From Pseudomonadota bacterium (GTDB taxonomy: Bacteria; Pseudomonadota; Gammaproteobacteria; Burkholderiales; Burkholderiaceae_C): DNA of 64,000 bases. Both the position numbers and the translations under genes were made by a program. The stretch spans positions 1 to 64,000 of the forward strand of contig JAJZAQ010000007.1 in NCBI GenBank assembly GCA_021799355.1, in the 5' to 3' direction. Positions 37,886-47,643 of this stretch are shown here, piece by piece; within the stretch, counting starts at the first letter, position 1; each line of letters starts with the position of its first letter. The notes beneath the pieces are model-generated. The model searched no databases. It was not told the origin of the DNA and worked only from the letters and a program-made list of their open reading frames with translations.

Positions 37886-38482
37886 ATGTTCCTTGCCGAA
37901 CCCACCGACCTTGCCGAATTCGCCGGCCAACTCATCGCCCGTCGACAGCAGGTCTCACCCAAACGGCTGACCGACCCGGGACCGACGCCCGATCAGGTGG
38001 CACTGCTCTGGCAGGCGGCAGCGCAAGCGCCTGATCACGGCCTGATTCTGCCCTGGCGCTTTGTGCAGGTCTCCGCCCGTGCACGGCAGTCGCTTGGTGA
38101 GGCCTTTGTCCAGGCACTGGTGGAGCGCGACCCCTGCGCCACAGCGGAACAACGCGAGGATGCACGGGCCAAGGCGGTGCGTGCTCCGTTTCTCGCCCTG
38201 GCCATCGCCCGGCTTGGCGACGACGGCCATGCCGAGATTCCGCCGACCGAGCGTCTGGTGTCGCTGGGCTGCGCGCTGCAGAACATGCTGCTGACCGCGC
38301 AGGCGCAAGGGTTTGGCTCCGGCCTGGTCAGCGGTCAGGCGATGGACTCGGTGGCCTTACGTACGCTGTTTGCGCTTGCGCCGAACGAAAAAGCCATCTG
38401 CTTTGTCGTCATCGGCACGGTGAGCAAGGCCAAACCGAACCGCAAACGGCCATCGGCGGCGGATTTTGTGTCATCGCTTTGA
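37886..38482 (+). CDS. Nitroreductase family protein (YdjA-like)
   Basis: FMN-dependent nitroreductase-fold protein, 198 aa, short YdjA/TdsD-like type. Visible features: APDHGLILPWRFVQVS near residues 48-63 (FMN-phosphate and dimer region), SLGCALQNMLLTAQAQGFGSG (about 129-149) and the C-terminal IGTVSKAKPNRKRP. The natural acceptor is unknown. It begins 27 bases after the aioBA terminator, so it has its own promoter or relies on read-through. Convergent with the RND operon. Confidence 0.85.
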   Translation: MFLAEPTDLAEFAGQLIARRQQVSPKRLTDPGPTPDQVALLWQAAAQAPDHGLILPWRFVQVSARARQSLGEAFVQALVERDPCATAEQREDARAKAVRAPFLALAIARLGDDGHAEIPPTERLVSLGCALQNMLLTAQAQGFGSGLVSGQAMDSVALRTLFALAPNEKAICFVVIGTVSKAKPNRKRPSAADFVSSL

Positions 38483-38572
38483 GTCGGCGCCAGCCTCCTG
38501 CACAGGATATCTGCGTTGTCGGCGCGTAGGCGTGCTGCTGCGATGTGACGGCCCGCGATCGCAACGGGACGA

Positions 38573-41500
38573 TCAGGCTGAGGTCGCTGGCTGATCGGCC
38601 TCGTCCGCCTGGCCGCGCCCGGCGTAGCGCCGCTTTAGCAGCAAAAACAGCAGCACCGGCACGATCAGCAGGGTGAGAAACGTGCCGGCGATCAGACCGC
38701 CGATGGCCACCACCGCCAGCGGCGACAGGCGCTCCAGGCCGACGGCCCATTCGAACGCCACCGGCACCATGCCGACTGCAGCCGCCGTGGCCGTCATCAG
38801 GATCGGGCGGGTGCGCAGGTCCACCGCCTGCAGGATGGCCTGCTTGAGCGGCACGCCACGGTTGAGCGCCTCCTGGGCGAAATCCACCAGCAAAATGCCG
38901 TTTTTGACAATGATGCCCATGAGCAGGATCAGCCCCATGAACGACGGCATGCAGCCGTGCTTGTTGGCGATGAGCATGGCCCATGCGGCGCCGATGACCG
39001 ACAGCGGCAGGGTCACGAGGATGGCGATGGGCGTGACGAACGAGCGGAAAGCGATGATGAGCACGACGGCGAGCAGCACGATGCCTAGCGCCAGCGACTG
39101 GCCCAGACGCTCGAACGAGGCGTTCATCTCCTTGATCTCGCCTTCGTCGGACAGGGTGTAGCCGCGCGGCAGTTGCAGCCCTTTGAGCGCTTGGGCGACA
39201 TGATCGTCGAGCGCGGTCACGGCGATGTTGCGCCGGTAGCCGATCACATCGACCGTGCGCACCAGGTTCTGGTGGGTGTACGCCGTGGGCGCGTAAGTGG
39301 TTCGCACCGTGGCCACCTGCGCCAGTGGCACGATGGCGCCGTTGGGAGCGGTGAGGTTGAGCGCGGCAACGGCTGCAGGGCTTGAGCGCTCGTCCGCGCG
39401 CAGCCGCACCCACACCGGGATGCTGTTTTCGCCCTGCACCCGCAGGCTGCCGCCGGGAATGCCGTTGACCTGCGCCGCCACCTGCTGCGCGATCGCAGCC
39501 GGCGTCAGGCCGTAGGCAGCCGCCTTGGCGGCGTCGACGTCGAGCTGCAGGCGCTTGGAATCGCCCTGCCACGACCGCTCGAAGCCGGTGAGCCCGCCGA
39601 CCTTGGCCAGACGGCGTTCGATGTCGTCGGCAATCTGGTCGAGCACCCGCCAGTCCGGGCCGCTGACCATCAGGTCGACGGTGCCGCGGATCGACGACAG
39701 CGGCGTGGCGCCATAGACCACGGCGTTGGCGTCGATCACTCCGGGAATGGCGCGCACCCTTGCCTGGATGTCCTTGTTGATCTGGAAAATGGTTTCGCTG
39801 CGGTGGAAACGATCGACCAGGTTCACCGTGGTCATGCCCTGGGAAAACGTGCGCGCCGCACCGAACGATTTGTCCTCGGGTTCGGCGCCGACCACGGTCG
39901 AGGTGGAAATCAGCCATTGCGGCTTGACCGCGGCACGCACGGCCGCATCGACCTGTTCGGCGATGCGCTGCATCTGCGCCGCCCCGGTGTCGGGCTGCGC
40001 CTCGAAACTGATCTGGGTGATGCCGGAATCCATCAGCGGCATGAGCTCGCGCCCGACCACCGGCAGCTGGCGCAGAGACACCACGGTGAGCAGCAAGGCG
40101 ACGAACAGCACGCGCTTGGGATGGTCCAGCGCCCAGCTCACTGCCCGGGCGTAAAAGCGCTTGAGCGGCTGCAGCACCCAGGTGTCGAACAGCGACAGCG
40201 GCCGGCGCAGCGGGTCGCGCGCCCCGGGTTTGAGCAGCCAGGGCGTGAGCAGCGGAATGATGGTCACGGCGACGATGAACGACGCCGACAGCGCGACGAT
40301 TAGGCTGACCGACAACGGCCGCAGCACCGTCTGCACAAACCCGCCGATGAACACGATGGGCAGCAGCACCACGGCGTTGGCGATGGTGCCCGAGAGCACG
40401 GCGAGCATCACTTCCTGCGTGCCGCTGGCGGCCACGGCCAGGCCGGATTCGCCATGCTCGCGCATGCGCCGCTCGATGTTTTCGATGACCACGATGGCAT
40501 CGTCGGCCAGCAGCCCCACGGCGATGATGATGGCCGTGAGGGTGATCATGTCGAACTCGTAGCCGATGAGCTTCATCACCAGAAAGGTGAGCAGGTAGGT
40601 GAACGGCAGCGACAGCGCGGTGATGAAGGCGGCGCGGGTGTCGGCGAGAAACAGCAGGATGACGAACACCGTCATGATCAGCGCATCGCGCAGCGCGCCG
40701 AGCATGTTGTCCACCGTCAGGTCGATCAGCCGCAACTGGCCGTCGGCCTGTTCGATGTGCAGCATGGGGAATTCGGCACGGATCGCGGGCAAGGCGGCGT
40801 CGATATTGCGCGCGGTGGTCGCGGCGTAGCCGTTTTCGCCGCGCAGCAGCGACACGGCGATCGCCGCCTGGCCGTTGCCGCGGTACAGCGCGGTCGGGTC
40901 GGCATCGCCCCAGGCCACGGTGCCCAGGTCGCCGACGCGGACGAAGCCGCCGCCGGGCAGCGGCACCTGCACGTCGGCGAGTTGCTGCGGGTTGTGCGCC
41001 AGGCTGTCGAGGGTGAGGAGAAAGCGGAAACCGTCGCGGTGCACCAGCCCTTCGGGCGCGGTGATGTTGCTCGCCGCCAGCGCCGCGGCCACCTGCGCCA
41101 CACCGAGATGGTGTGCCGCCAGCGCGCTGCGGTCGAGATCGACCTGCACCTGGCGTTCATGCGCGCCGAACACTTCGACTTCGGCCACGCCCGGAATGCG
41201 CAGCAGCCGGTCGCGGAACTGGTTTTCGGCGATGCGCCGCACCTCGGACAGGCCGAGACCGGAGTGCTGCGCCGGGGTCAGCGCGAGCACCGTGACCGGC
41301 TGCGCGGCGTTGGTGATGCGGAAAATCACCGGCGCGCGGCTGCCCGCGGGCAGGCTGGCCTCCACCCGCTTGAGCTCGGTCAGCACCTTGGTCGCGGCGA
41401 TGTCGATGTCGTTGCCGTATTCGAACTCGACCGTCACCGCCGACACCTGGTCACGCGACACCGAGGTGACGCGGCGCACGCCGTCGATCGCCGACAGCTG

Positions 41501-41707
41501 GGTTTCGATCGGGTGGGTCACATCCTGTTCGACGTCGCTGGCCTGCGCTCCCGGCCATTGCGTCACCACGGTGACCATTGGCCGGTTGGTGTCGGGAAAC
41601 AGATTCATCGGCATGGTGAAGTACGCCGCGATCCCCGCCACCACGACGAGCAGGGCGACGGCGACGATGGCGTGCGGCCTGCCGAGCAGGCGTTGCATCA
41701 GGCTCAT
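38573..41707 (-). CDS. RND efflux transporter, HAE1-like inner-membrane pump
   Basis: Proton-driven exporter of 1044 aa, AcrB/MexF-like topology with 12 membrane helices and two large periplasmic loops. The TM4 motif GLLADDAIVVIEN carries paired aspartates D402/D403 typical of drug (HAE1) pumps rather than of heavy-metal (CusA) pumps. It has GFVQTVLRPLSV and a LLMGIIVKNGILLVD repeat in the second half. It is last in a four-gene operon, and its start overlaps the adaptor stop (ATGA). Substrate unknown; nearness to the aio genes does not prove a metalloid substrate. Confidence 0.93.
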   Translation of the reverse strand: MSLMQRLLGRPHAIVAVALLVVVAGIAAYFTMPMNLFPDTNRPMVTVVTQWPGAQASDVEQDVTHPIETQLSAIDGVRRVTSVSRDQVSAVTVEFEYGNDIDIAATKVLTELKRVEASLPAGSRAPVIFRITNAAQPVTVLALTPAQHSGLGLSEVRRIAENQFRDRLLRIPGVAEVEVFGAHERQVQVDLDRSALAAHHLGVAQVAAALAASNITAPEGLVHRDGFRFLLTLDSLAHNPQQLADVQVPLPGGGFVRVGDLGTVAWGDADPTALYRGNGQAAIAVSLLRGENGYAATTARNIDAALPAIRAEFPMLHIEQADGQLRLIDLTVDNMLGALRDALIMTVFVILLFLADTRAAFITALSLPFTYLLTFLVMKLIGYEFDMITLTAIIIAVGLLADDAIVVIENIERRMREHGESGLAVAASGTQEVMLAVLSGTIANAVVLLPIVFIGGFVQTVLRPLSVSLIVALSASFIVAVTIIPLLTPWLLKPGARDPLRRPLSLFDTWVLQPLKRFYARAVSWALDHPKRVLFVALLLTVVSLRQLPVVGRELMPLMDSGITQISFEAQPDTGAAQMQRIAEQVDAAVRAAVKPQWLISTSTVVGAEPEDKSFGAARTFSQGMTTVNLVDRFHRSETIFQINKDIQARVRAIPGVIDANAVVYGATPLSSIRGTVDLMVSGPDWRVLDQIADDIERRLAKVGGLTGFERSWQGDSKRLQLDVDAAKAAAYGLTPAAIAQQVAAQVNGIPGGSLRVQGENSIPVWVRLRADERSSPAAVAALNLTAPNGAIVPLAQVATVRTTYAPTAYTHQNLVRTVDVIGYRRNIAVTALDDHVAQALKGLQLPRGYTLSDEGEIKEMNASFERLGQSLALGIVLLAVVLIIAFRSFVTPIAILVTLPLSVIGAAWAMLIANKHGCMPSFMGLILLMGIIVKNGILLVDFAQEALNRGVPLKQAILQAVDLRTRPILMTATAAAVGMVPVAFEWAVGLERLSPLAVVAIGGLIAGTFLTLLIVPVLLFLLLKRRYAGRGQADEADQPATSA

Positions 41708-42870
41708 TGCGCTGCTCCCGCCGCAGTCACCGCGGCCTGGCCGTCGCGCATTTGCGCCAGCACGGCAGTCTGGCCGACGACCACCGGCTCGCCCACACGC
41801 AACGCGCCGTCGACCGCAGCGGCGTTGGCGCCCTCGCGCAGCACCTTCACCGGCACCACGCGCAGCCGCCCCGGCTCACCCGCCCTGGCGCCGGGGGTGA
41901 ACGCCAGCACGTGCGCCTGCGCCCCGCTGCCCACCAGCGCCGCCACGGGCACGGTCAGCGTGGGCTGCGTCTGCCTGTGCAATGCGAGGGTCGCCGTCAC
42001 CGTGCTGCCGCTGGGCAGGCCAAACGGAGCGCTGGTGGCATCGGCCTCGACCGTCCCCAGCCCGGCGGCGTTGACTGCCGGCGCGATCCGCGCCACGGTC
42101 AGGTCGAGCGTCTGGCTGCCCTGGGTGAGGTGCAGCGTGTCCCCGGGTTGGACCTGGGCAAGCTGCTCTGCCGGAAGGCTCAGCCGCACCACGGCGCCTT
42201 TGCCCGCGGTAAGCTGGTACACCGGTTTGCCGGGCGCGGCGGTGTCGCCGACCTCGACCAGACGCTGCGCCACCACTGCGTCCTGCGGCGCGCGGATGTC
42301 GGCGTAACCGAGTTGCACCTGCTGCGCCGCGATCTGGTCCGACAGCGCCTGCACCGCGGCACGCGCGGCGGCGGTGGCGGTGCGCGCCTGGTCGGCCTGC
42401 GCCTGGCTCACCCCGCCCTCGGCCAGTACGGCGTCGATGCGCGCCTGCTGCTTGGCGGCGTAATCGGCGTTGGCGCGGGCGGCCACTCGCTGCTGCTCCA
42501 GTGCGGCGAGATTGCTGGCGATGGCGCGGGCGTCGATGCGCACCAGCACCTGCCCGCGGCGCACTGCTTCGCCGGCGCGCGGCCCGACGAAGGTCACCGT
42601 GCCCTGGATTTGCGGCGTGAGGGTGATGAGCGTCGGCGCCTCGACCGTGGCGAGGGTTTGCACCGTCGAGGCCACCGTGCCGCGCCCGACTGTGCCCACC
42701 TGCACCGCCCACGGCGCGACCTCGGCAGGTGGGCTGGCGTCGGCCTGATGCAGGCGGTGAAAATGCAGCCACGCCCCGGAGCCGATCAGCACCAGAGGGA
42801 TGGGCAGCAAAAACCAGGGCTTGCGCTTGCGTGGGGTGGGCGCGGCGGAGGGGTTGACGGGCGTGTTCAT
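41704..42870 (-). CDS. RND efflux periplasmic adaptor (membrane fusion protein)
   Basis: Links the RND pump to the outer-membrane channel. The 388-aa protein has an N-terminal membrane anchor (about 19-37, WFLLPIPLVLIGSGAW) without a lipobox, a biotinyl-lipoyl-like half (QIQGTVTFVGPRAGEAVRRGQVLVRID), a coiled-coil hairpin (about 115-180) and beta-barrel domains. Overlaps both neighbours by 4 bases. Confidence 0.92.
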   Translation of the reverse strand: MNTPVNPSAAPTPRKRKPWFLLPIPLVLIGSGAWLHFHRLHQADASPPAEVAPWAVQVGTVGRGTVASTVQTLATVEAPTLITLTPQIQGTVTFVGPRAGEAVRRGQVLVRIDARAIASNLAALEQQRVAARANADYAAKQQARIDAVLAEGGVSQAQADQARTATAAARAAVQALSDQIAAQQVQLGYADIRAPQDAVVAQRLVEVGDTAAPGKPVYQLTAGKGAVVRLSLPAEQLAQVQPGDTLHLTQGSQTLDLTVARIAPAVNAAGLGTVEADATSAPFGLPSGSTVTATLALHRQTQPTLTVPVAALVGSGAQAHVLAFTPGARAGEPGRLRVVPVKVLREGANAAAVDGALRVGEPVVVGQTAVLAQMRDGQAAVTAAGAAQ

Positions 42871-44270
42871 GGCTGAATGCTCGAAGAGGGTGAGGCGGTG
42901 TCGTGCAGCGCGGCGGGAGCCTGGCCGTAGGCGTAGCGCAAGGCGTCGTCGGCCTGCCACCAGCCGGCCAGCGCGCCGGCCACGCTGGCACGCGCGCTGG
43001 CCAGCGCGGCCTCGGCGTCGATCAGATCGGTGGCCGAGCCCAAACCGTGTTTGAAGCGGTCTTGCTCGATGCGCGCGCTTTCGGCAGCGGCGCGCAGGCC
43101 GGACTCTGCCGCCCGGTACGCCTGTTCCTGCGCGCTCCACAGCGCCACCGCGCCGTCGCGCGCCGCGCGTAGCGTGTCCTGCGCCGCCTGCAGCTGCTGC
43201 TGCGCCTGATCGGCGGCAGCCTGCGCGGCGTCGATGGCGCTGGTCTGCGCGCCACCCGACCACAGGTTGAACGTGACGCCGAGGTTGAATTGCCAGGTGT
43301 CGATCGGCCGGTTGTCCCAGTGCACGGCGTTCCGGTTCCAGTTGGCCGTGGCGGCGAACTGCGGCAGCTGCGCGCGCTGCGCCGCACGCACCTTGTCCTG
43401 GCTGGCCTGCAGCGCACTGCGCGCCGCCTGCAGCGCCGGCGGCGGCACATTGGGGTTGGCGGGAAAATGCGCCGGCCCGCTGTCGGGCACCGCCACCGCC
43501 GCGGTGAAATCCTCCACCCCCATCAACGCCGCGAGCTGTGCGCGCAGCTTGCGCTCCTGGCCGTCCACGCCGGCGATCTGCGCCTGTACCGCGGCCACAG
43601 CCGCCTGCACGCGCAGCAGGTTGACGCGGGCGATGTCGCCCGCCTTCAACCCGGCCTGGGCAACGCGCACGCTCGCCTGCAGCGCCGCCAGTTGCCCGTC
43701 CAGCGCCTGGCGCTGCCCGGTCAGCGCCTGCAGATTGCGGTACAACGTGGCCCCCTGCAGCAGCGCGCGCAGGCGCACGTCCTCGGCGCTCCACCTGGCC
43801 CCGGCGGCGTGGGCGCGCGCGGCATCGACCTCGGCAGCGATCTGCCCGCTCAAGTCGATGGGCAATTGGGCGTTCAGCCCGTAGCCGAACTGGTCGGCAG
43901 AAAACGGGTACGCCGCCACGTTTGGCGGCAGGGTGATGGGGCGGGTGAGGCGCGGATCGTTGTAGTGCTGCGACAAGGCGTAGGCATCGACCTTGCCGAA
44001 CCACGCTGCGCGCGCCTGCCGCACCTGGGCGCTGGCCTGCGCCGTGGCCGCCTGCGCGGCGAGCACGTCGGGCGCGCGCGCGGCGATGGTCTGCAGCACG
44101 CCGGCCAGATCGGCGGGCGCCGCGGCCTGCGTTGCCGGCATTGAGGCTGCAGCCTGCGGCAGCGTGGAGTCGGCTGATGCCGCCGGCGCGGCGGCGGCCA
44201 CGGCGAGCACCGCGGCGCAGGCCATGCGGCGCAGCGGCAGATACGGGGGAAGCGGAACGGAACGGCTCAT
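42867..44270 (-). CDS. Outer-membrane efflux protein, TolC family
   Basis: Outer-membrane channel of the tripartite pump. The 467-aa protein has a signal peptide (about 1-33, cleavage near ASA-DST) and two OEP repeats made of long alanine-rich helices (about 55-250 and 265-445). No lipobox Cys is seen at the cleavage site, so TolC-like rather than OprM-like. ATG at 44270 overlaps the stop of the OsmC-like gene. Confidence 0.9.
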   Translation of the reverse strand: MSRSVPLPPYLPLRRMACAAVLAVAAAAPAASADSTLPQAAASMPATQAAAPADLAGVLQTIAARAPDVLAAQAATAQASAQVRQARAAWFGKVDAYALSQHYNDPRLTRPITLPPNVAAYPFSADQFGYGLNAQLPIDLSGQIAAEVDAARAHAAGARWSAEDVRLRALLQGATLYRNLQALTGQRQALDGQLAALQASVRVAQAGLKAGDIARVNLLRVQAAVAAVQAQIAGVDGQERKLRAQLAALMGVEDFTAAVAVPDSGPAHFPANPNVPPPALQAARSALQASQDKVRAAQRAQLPQFAATANWNRNAVHWDNRPIDTWQFNLGVTFNLWSGGAQTSAIDAAQAAADQAQQQLQAAQDTLRAARDGAVALWSAQEQAYRAAESGLRAAAESARIEQDRFKHGLGSATDLIDAEAALASARASVAGALAGWWQADDALRYAYGQAPAALHDTASPSSSIQP

Positions 44271-44704
44271 GACGATGCACCGCTGACGGGAGGAACGGAC
44301 AGGCTGCCGCGCTCGATCGAGCCGTCGAGCGGCGTGCCGCCAGCCACGGTATTGAACACCGTACCGAACTGCTGCACATTGCGGTGAAGCAGAGCCAGAC
44401 GGTGATCGGCTTCGTCGCTGTCGACGACGATGCGGTAGCTGATGCGCTGCATCCTGGGCGGTGCATCCTGCCGCTCGCCATGCACGCTGATGTGCACGCC
44501 GCGGAAGCGGAAATGCAGCATCGGGGCAACGCGCTCGATGTTTTTCAGCATGCAGGCGCCCACCGCAGCGAGCAGCAGCTCGGCCGGGTTGAAGGCATCG
44601 GCACGGCCTGCGAGCGCCGAATCGACGGCGATGCAGGCGGTTTTGCACCGCACCGTGCTGCCGTTGGCGTCGATGCGGTCGAGGGTCACGTCGTAGGTCA
44701 GCAT
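44267..44704 (-). CDS. OsmC-like family protein
   Basis: 145-aa OsmC/Ohr-fold protein. It has the FNPAELLLAAVGACML motif with the first (peroxidatic) cysteine, C51. The second family cysteine is missing: the region that normally reads C-P-x-x-x-T is QFGTVFNT. A classical organic-peroxide reductase cycle is therefore unlikely. The ATG at 44704 has GGGAGG five bases upstream. As the first gene of the RND operon, overlapping the TolC-like gene by 4 bases, it may bind or reduce the pump substrate; this is inference. Confidence 0.85.
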   Translation of the reverse strand: MLTYDVTLDRIDANGSTVRCKTACIAVDSALAGRADAFNPAELLLAAVGACMLKNIERVAPMLHFRFRGVHISVHGERQDAPPRMQRISYRIVVDSDEADHRLALLHRNVQQFGTVFNTVAGGTPLDGSIERGSLSVPPVSGASS

Positions 44705-44806
44705 CCAAACCTCCCAGGTTCGTTCGCGGTTGTCATGCAAGAAGACGCAGCGGGTGGCAAAAGGATGCTGGCGGATGCTGCGGCTCCGCCGCACGCTTGA
44801 TCCACG

Positions 44807-47401
44807 TCAGCTCCACAGCCGTCGCGTCAACCCGCGCTCACCCAGACGCCGTCCCCACACCAGGCGCAAACCCTGCAGCCACAGGCCGCACAAAAGCACC
44901 AGGCCGAGCGCGGCGAGCAAGGGCGGCGCAGTGACCCCGGCAAATCCCATGACATGGCGCAGCGCGGGGATCAGCAGCACGGCCGCCAGCACCGCAGCCA
45001 CGGCAGCGATCATCCGCCACAGCCAGGGGTTGTCGCCACGCAGGTTGAACAACGCCGCACGGTGCAGATCGCGGTTGGCCAGGATCAGCAAGAACAGCGC
45101 CACAACCAGCGCGGTAAACACCGCCAGCCGCAAATCACCTTCAGGCCACGCCGTGCCCTGCTGCAGCAGCGCATGGCCGGCGAGCAGCACGGCGGCGATG
45201 CCCAGCCCCTGCAGCAAGGCAAAGCCGATGTTGTCGAGGGTGAACGGGCTGGCGGTCAGCGGCCGCGGCGGGCGCTGCATGGCATCGGCGGCGGCCGGCT
45301 CGGCCTCGAACACGATGGAACACGCCGGATCGATGAGCAGTTCGAGCAGCACGATGTGCACCGGTAGCAGCACCACCGGCCAATGCAGCAACGGCGGCAG
45401 CAGCGCCAGCGCAACGATCGGCACATGCACGGCGAAGGTGAAACGTGTGGCCTTGGTGATGTTGTCGAAAATCCGCCGTCCGCCGCGGATGGCCTGCACG
45501 ATGCTGGCAAAACTGTCGTCGAGCAGGACCAGCGCCGCGGCTTCGCGCGCCACGTCGGTGCCGCGTTCCCCCATGGCGATGCCCACGTCGGCCGCCTTGA
45601 GCGCCGGGGCGTCGTTGACCCCGTCGCCGGTCATCGCCACCACCTGACCGTCGGCCTGCAGCGCACGCACCAGGCGCAGTTTGTGCTCGGGAGCCAGGCG
45701 GGCGCAAACGTCCACGCCGCGCAGCCGGTCGCGTAGCGCGGCGTCGTCGAGCGCGGCAAGTTCCGCGCCGGTGACCACCGCGGCGCGCTCGGACAGCCCG
45801 ACCCGCGCGGCAATGGCCCGCGCCGTGGCCGGATGGTCTCCGGTGAGCATGACGATGCGCACCCCGGCGGCGCGGCACTGCGCGATCGCCGCAGGCACCT
45901 CCGCGCGTGGCGGGTCGATCAGCCCGACCAGGCCGAGAAACTCAAAATCGAAATCATGCTGGCTCGCCGGCCATGCCGCACCGGGTGCAGGCGCCTGCCA
46001 GCAGCCGCGCGCCACGCCGAGCACGCGCAAGCCGCGCGCCGCCATGGCCTCGACCTGTTGCTGAATGGCCTGCCGGGAGGTTGCCGGCAAATGGCAAAGA
46101 TCAGCCACCGCCTCGGGCGCCCCCTTGGTCGCCAGCGTATAGACCTGCGGGTGCGCGGTGGCAAACACCCGGGTCATCGCCAGGATGTCGGGCCCGAGGT
46201 CGTACTGCCGGGCGGGGCTGCGGTCGTCGTGGACATGCTCGGTGCCCTGCAGCCGCGCATGGCCGAACGCCTGAATGGCCTTTTCCATCGGGTCGAACGG
46301 GTCCAGCGGCGTGGCCAGCATGGCGAACTCGACCAGGGTGTGAAAGCGCTCGGGCAGTTCGGCAGTAGCGGCGTCGAACGCGGCATCTTCCACCGCCAGC
46401 GCCGCGACCTGCATGCGGTTTTGCGTCAGCGTGCCGGTTTTGTCCACCGCCAGCACGGTGATCGCCCCCAGCGCCTCGACCGCGGGCACGCGGCGCGTCA
46501 GCACCTTGACCCTGGACAGCCGCCAGGCGCCCAGCGCGAGAAACACGGTGAGAATCACCGGAATTTCCTCCGGCAAGATGGCCATGGCCAACGCGATGCC
46601 CGACAGCAGGCTGTCCAGCAGCGTGCGCCCGTCCCACAGCCAGCTCAGCACCACCAGGGCCAGCGCCAGGGTCAGCGCGACCAGGGTGAGGTTGCGGATC
46701 AGCGCCGCCGAGGCGCGCTGCAAACCGGAGTCGATCTCGGCCGTGGTCGCCAGCGCGGCGCCGATGCCGCCCACCGCGGTGCGCGCCCCCGTGGCCGTCA
46801 CCACCGCCTGCCCGATCCCCTTGGTCACCACCGTGCTGGCAAACAGCGCGGCGGCAGCGGCATCGCCCGGCGACGCCGCGGCATGCACCACGGCGTCGGG
46901 CAATTTGCTCACCGGAACGGCCTCGCCGGTGAGCAGCGACTCGTCGACGTCGAGCTGGCCGGACACCAGTTGCGCGTCGGCAGGAACGCGGTCGCCTTCG
47001 TGCAGCACCAGCAGATCGCCCACGACCACGTCGCGCCCGGCGATGCGCTGCTCACGACCATCCCGGACGACCAGTGCGCGCGGGGCCGACAGATCCCGCA
47101 GCGACTCCAGCGCGCGCTGCGTCTTGCGCTCCTGCGCCAGGGTGATGCCGATGACGACGAAAACAAAGCCGAGCAGGAACAGCGCCTCGCCCTTGTCGCC
47201 CAGCAGCAGATAGATGCCGCCGGCGGCCAGCAGCATCAGGAACATCGGCTCGCGCAGCACGCCCAGCACGATGGCCCAGGCGGTCTTGGGCGCAGCGCCG
47301 GGCAGCAGATTGGGGCCATCGCGCGCCAGCCGCAGCATAGCCTCAGCCGTGGTCAACCCGGTTGGGGTCGTATCCGCCGACGTCGGACGAAAAGCCATCA
47401 T
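44807..47401 (-). CDS. Cation-transporting P-type ATPase (P2 type, Ca2+/PacL-like)
   Basis: 864-aa P-type ATPase with the phosphorylated D320 in DKTGTLT, TGE in the actuator (158-160), KGAPE (427-431) and TGDGVND (591-597). The TM4 metal motif is PEEIP (277-281), as in P2-type calcium or manganese pumps, not the CPC of heavy-metal pumps, and no N-terminal metal-binding domain is present. The TM5-6 region with ELLIDPACSIVFEAEP is typical of uncharacterised bacterial members, so the ion is not certain. Two adjacent ATGs; the first is used. Followed by the osmC/RND operon after 102 bases. Confidence 0.9.
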   Translation of the reverse strand: MMAFRPTSADTTPTGLTTAEAMLRLARDGPNLLPGAAPKTAWAIVLGVLREPMFLMLLAAGGIYLLLGDKGEALFLLGFVFVVIGITLAQERKTQRALESLRDLSAPRALVVRDGREQRIAGRDVVVGDLLVLHEGDRVPADAQLVSGQLDVDESLLTGEAVPVSKLPDAVVHAAASPGDAAAAALFASTVVTKGIGQAVVTATGARTAVGGIGAALATTAEIDSGLQRASAALIRNLTLVALTLALALVVLSWLWDGRTLLDSLLSGIALAMAILPEEIPVILTVFLALGAWRLSRVKVLTRRVPAVEALGAITVLAVDKTGTLTQNRMQVAALAVEDAAFDAATAELPERFHTLVEFAMLATPLDPFDPMEKAIQAFGHARLQGTEHVHDDRSPARQYDLGPDILAMTRVFATAHPQVYTLATKGAPEAVADLCHLPATSRQAIQQQVEAMAARGLRVLGVARGCWQAPAPGAAWPASQHDFDFEFLGLVGLIDPPRAEVPAAIAQCRAAGVRIVMLTGDHPATARAIAARVGLSERAAVVTGAELAALDDAALRDRLRGVDVCARLAPEHKLRLVRALQADGQVVAMTGDGVNDAPALKAADVGIAMGERGTDVAREAAALVLLDDSFASIVQAIRGGRRIFDNITKATRFTFAVHVPIVALALLPPLLHWPVVLLPVHIVLLELLIDPACSIVFEAEPAAADAMQRPPRPLTASPFTLDNIGFALLQGLGIAAVLLAGHALLQQGTAWPEGDLRLAVFTALVVALFLLILANRDLHRAALFNLRGDNPWLWRMIAAVAAVLAAVLLIPALRHVMGFAGVTAPPLLAALGLVLLCGLWLQGLRLVWGRRLGERGLTRRLWS

Positions 47402-47643
47402 GTTTTACCCGCTTCTGCCTGCCCGACCCCTGCCTTTCCTCCGCGACGTCCGGCGCAGAATGCACAAACGACTGGGGAGGACGGACAGACTCGGTGTACA
47501 GCGCATGCTGGGATTGTCGTCACTATGCTCTTCTGGCCGCATGACCAAGTCAGGCCTTCAGCGCCAGCACAGGCTGCTGACGTTGTGCCGCGGCAACAGC
47601 AAACCCTTGCCACCGCGGCCCGACCAGTCGATGTGGTGTCAAC

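Noticed and set aside
47402-47643. Gap between the P-type ATPase and the GlcG-like gene searched for a small gene or operator
   Set aside because: Short frames lack ribosome sites and recognisable products; no clear palindrome or promoter could be supported.
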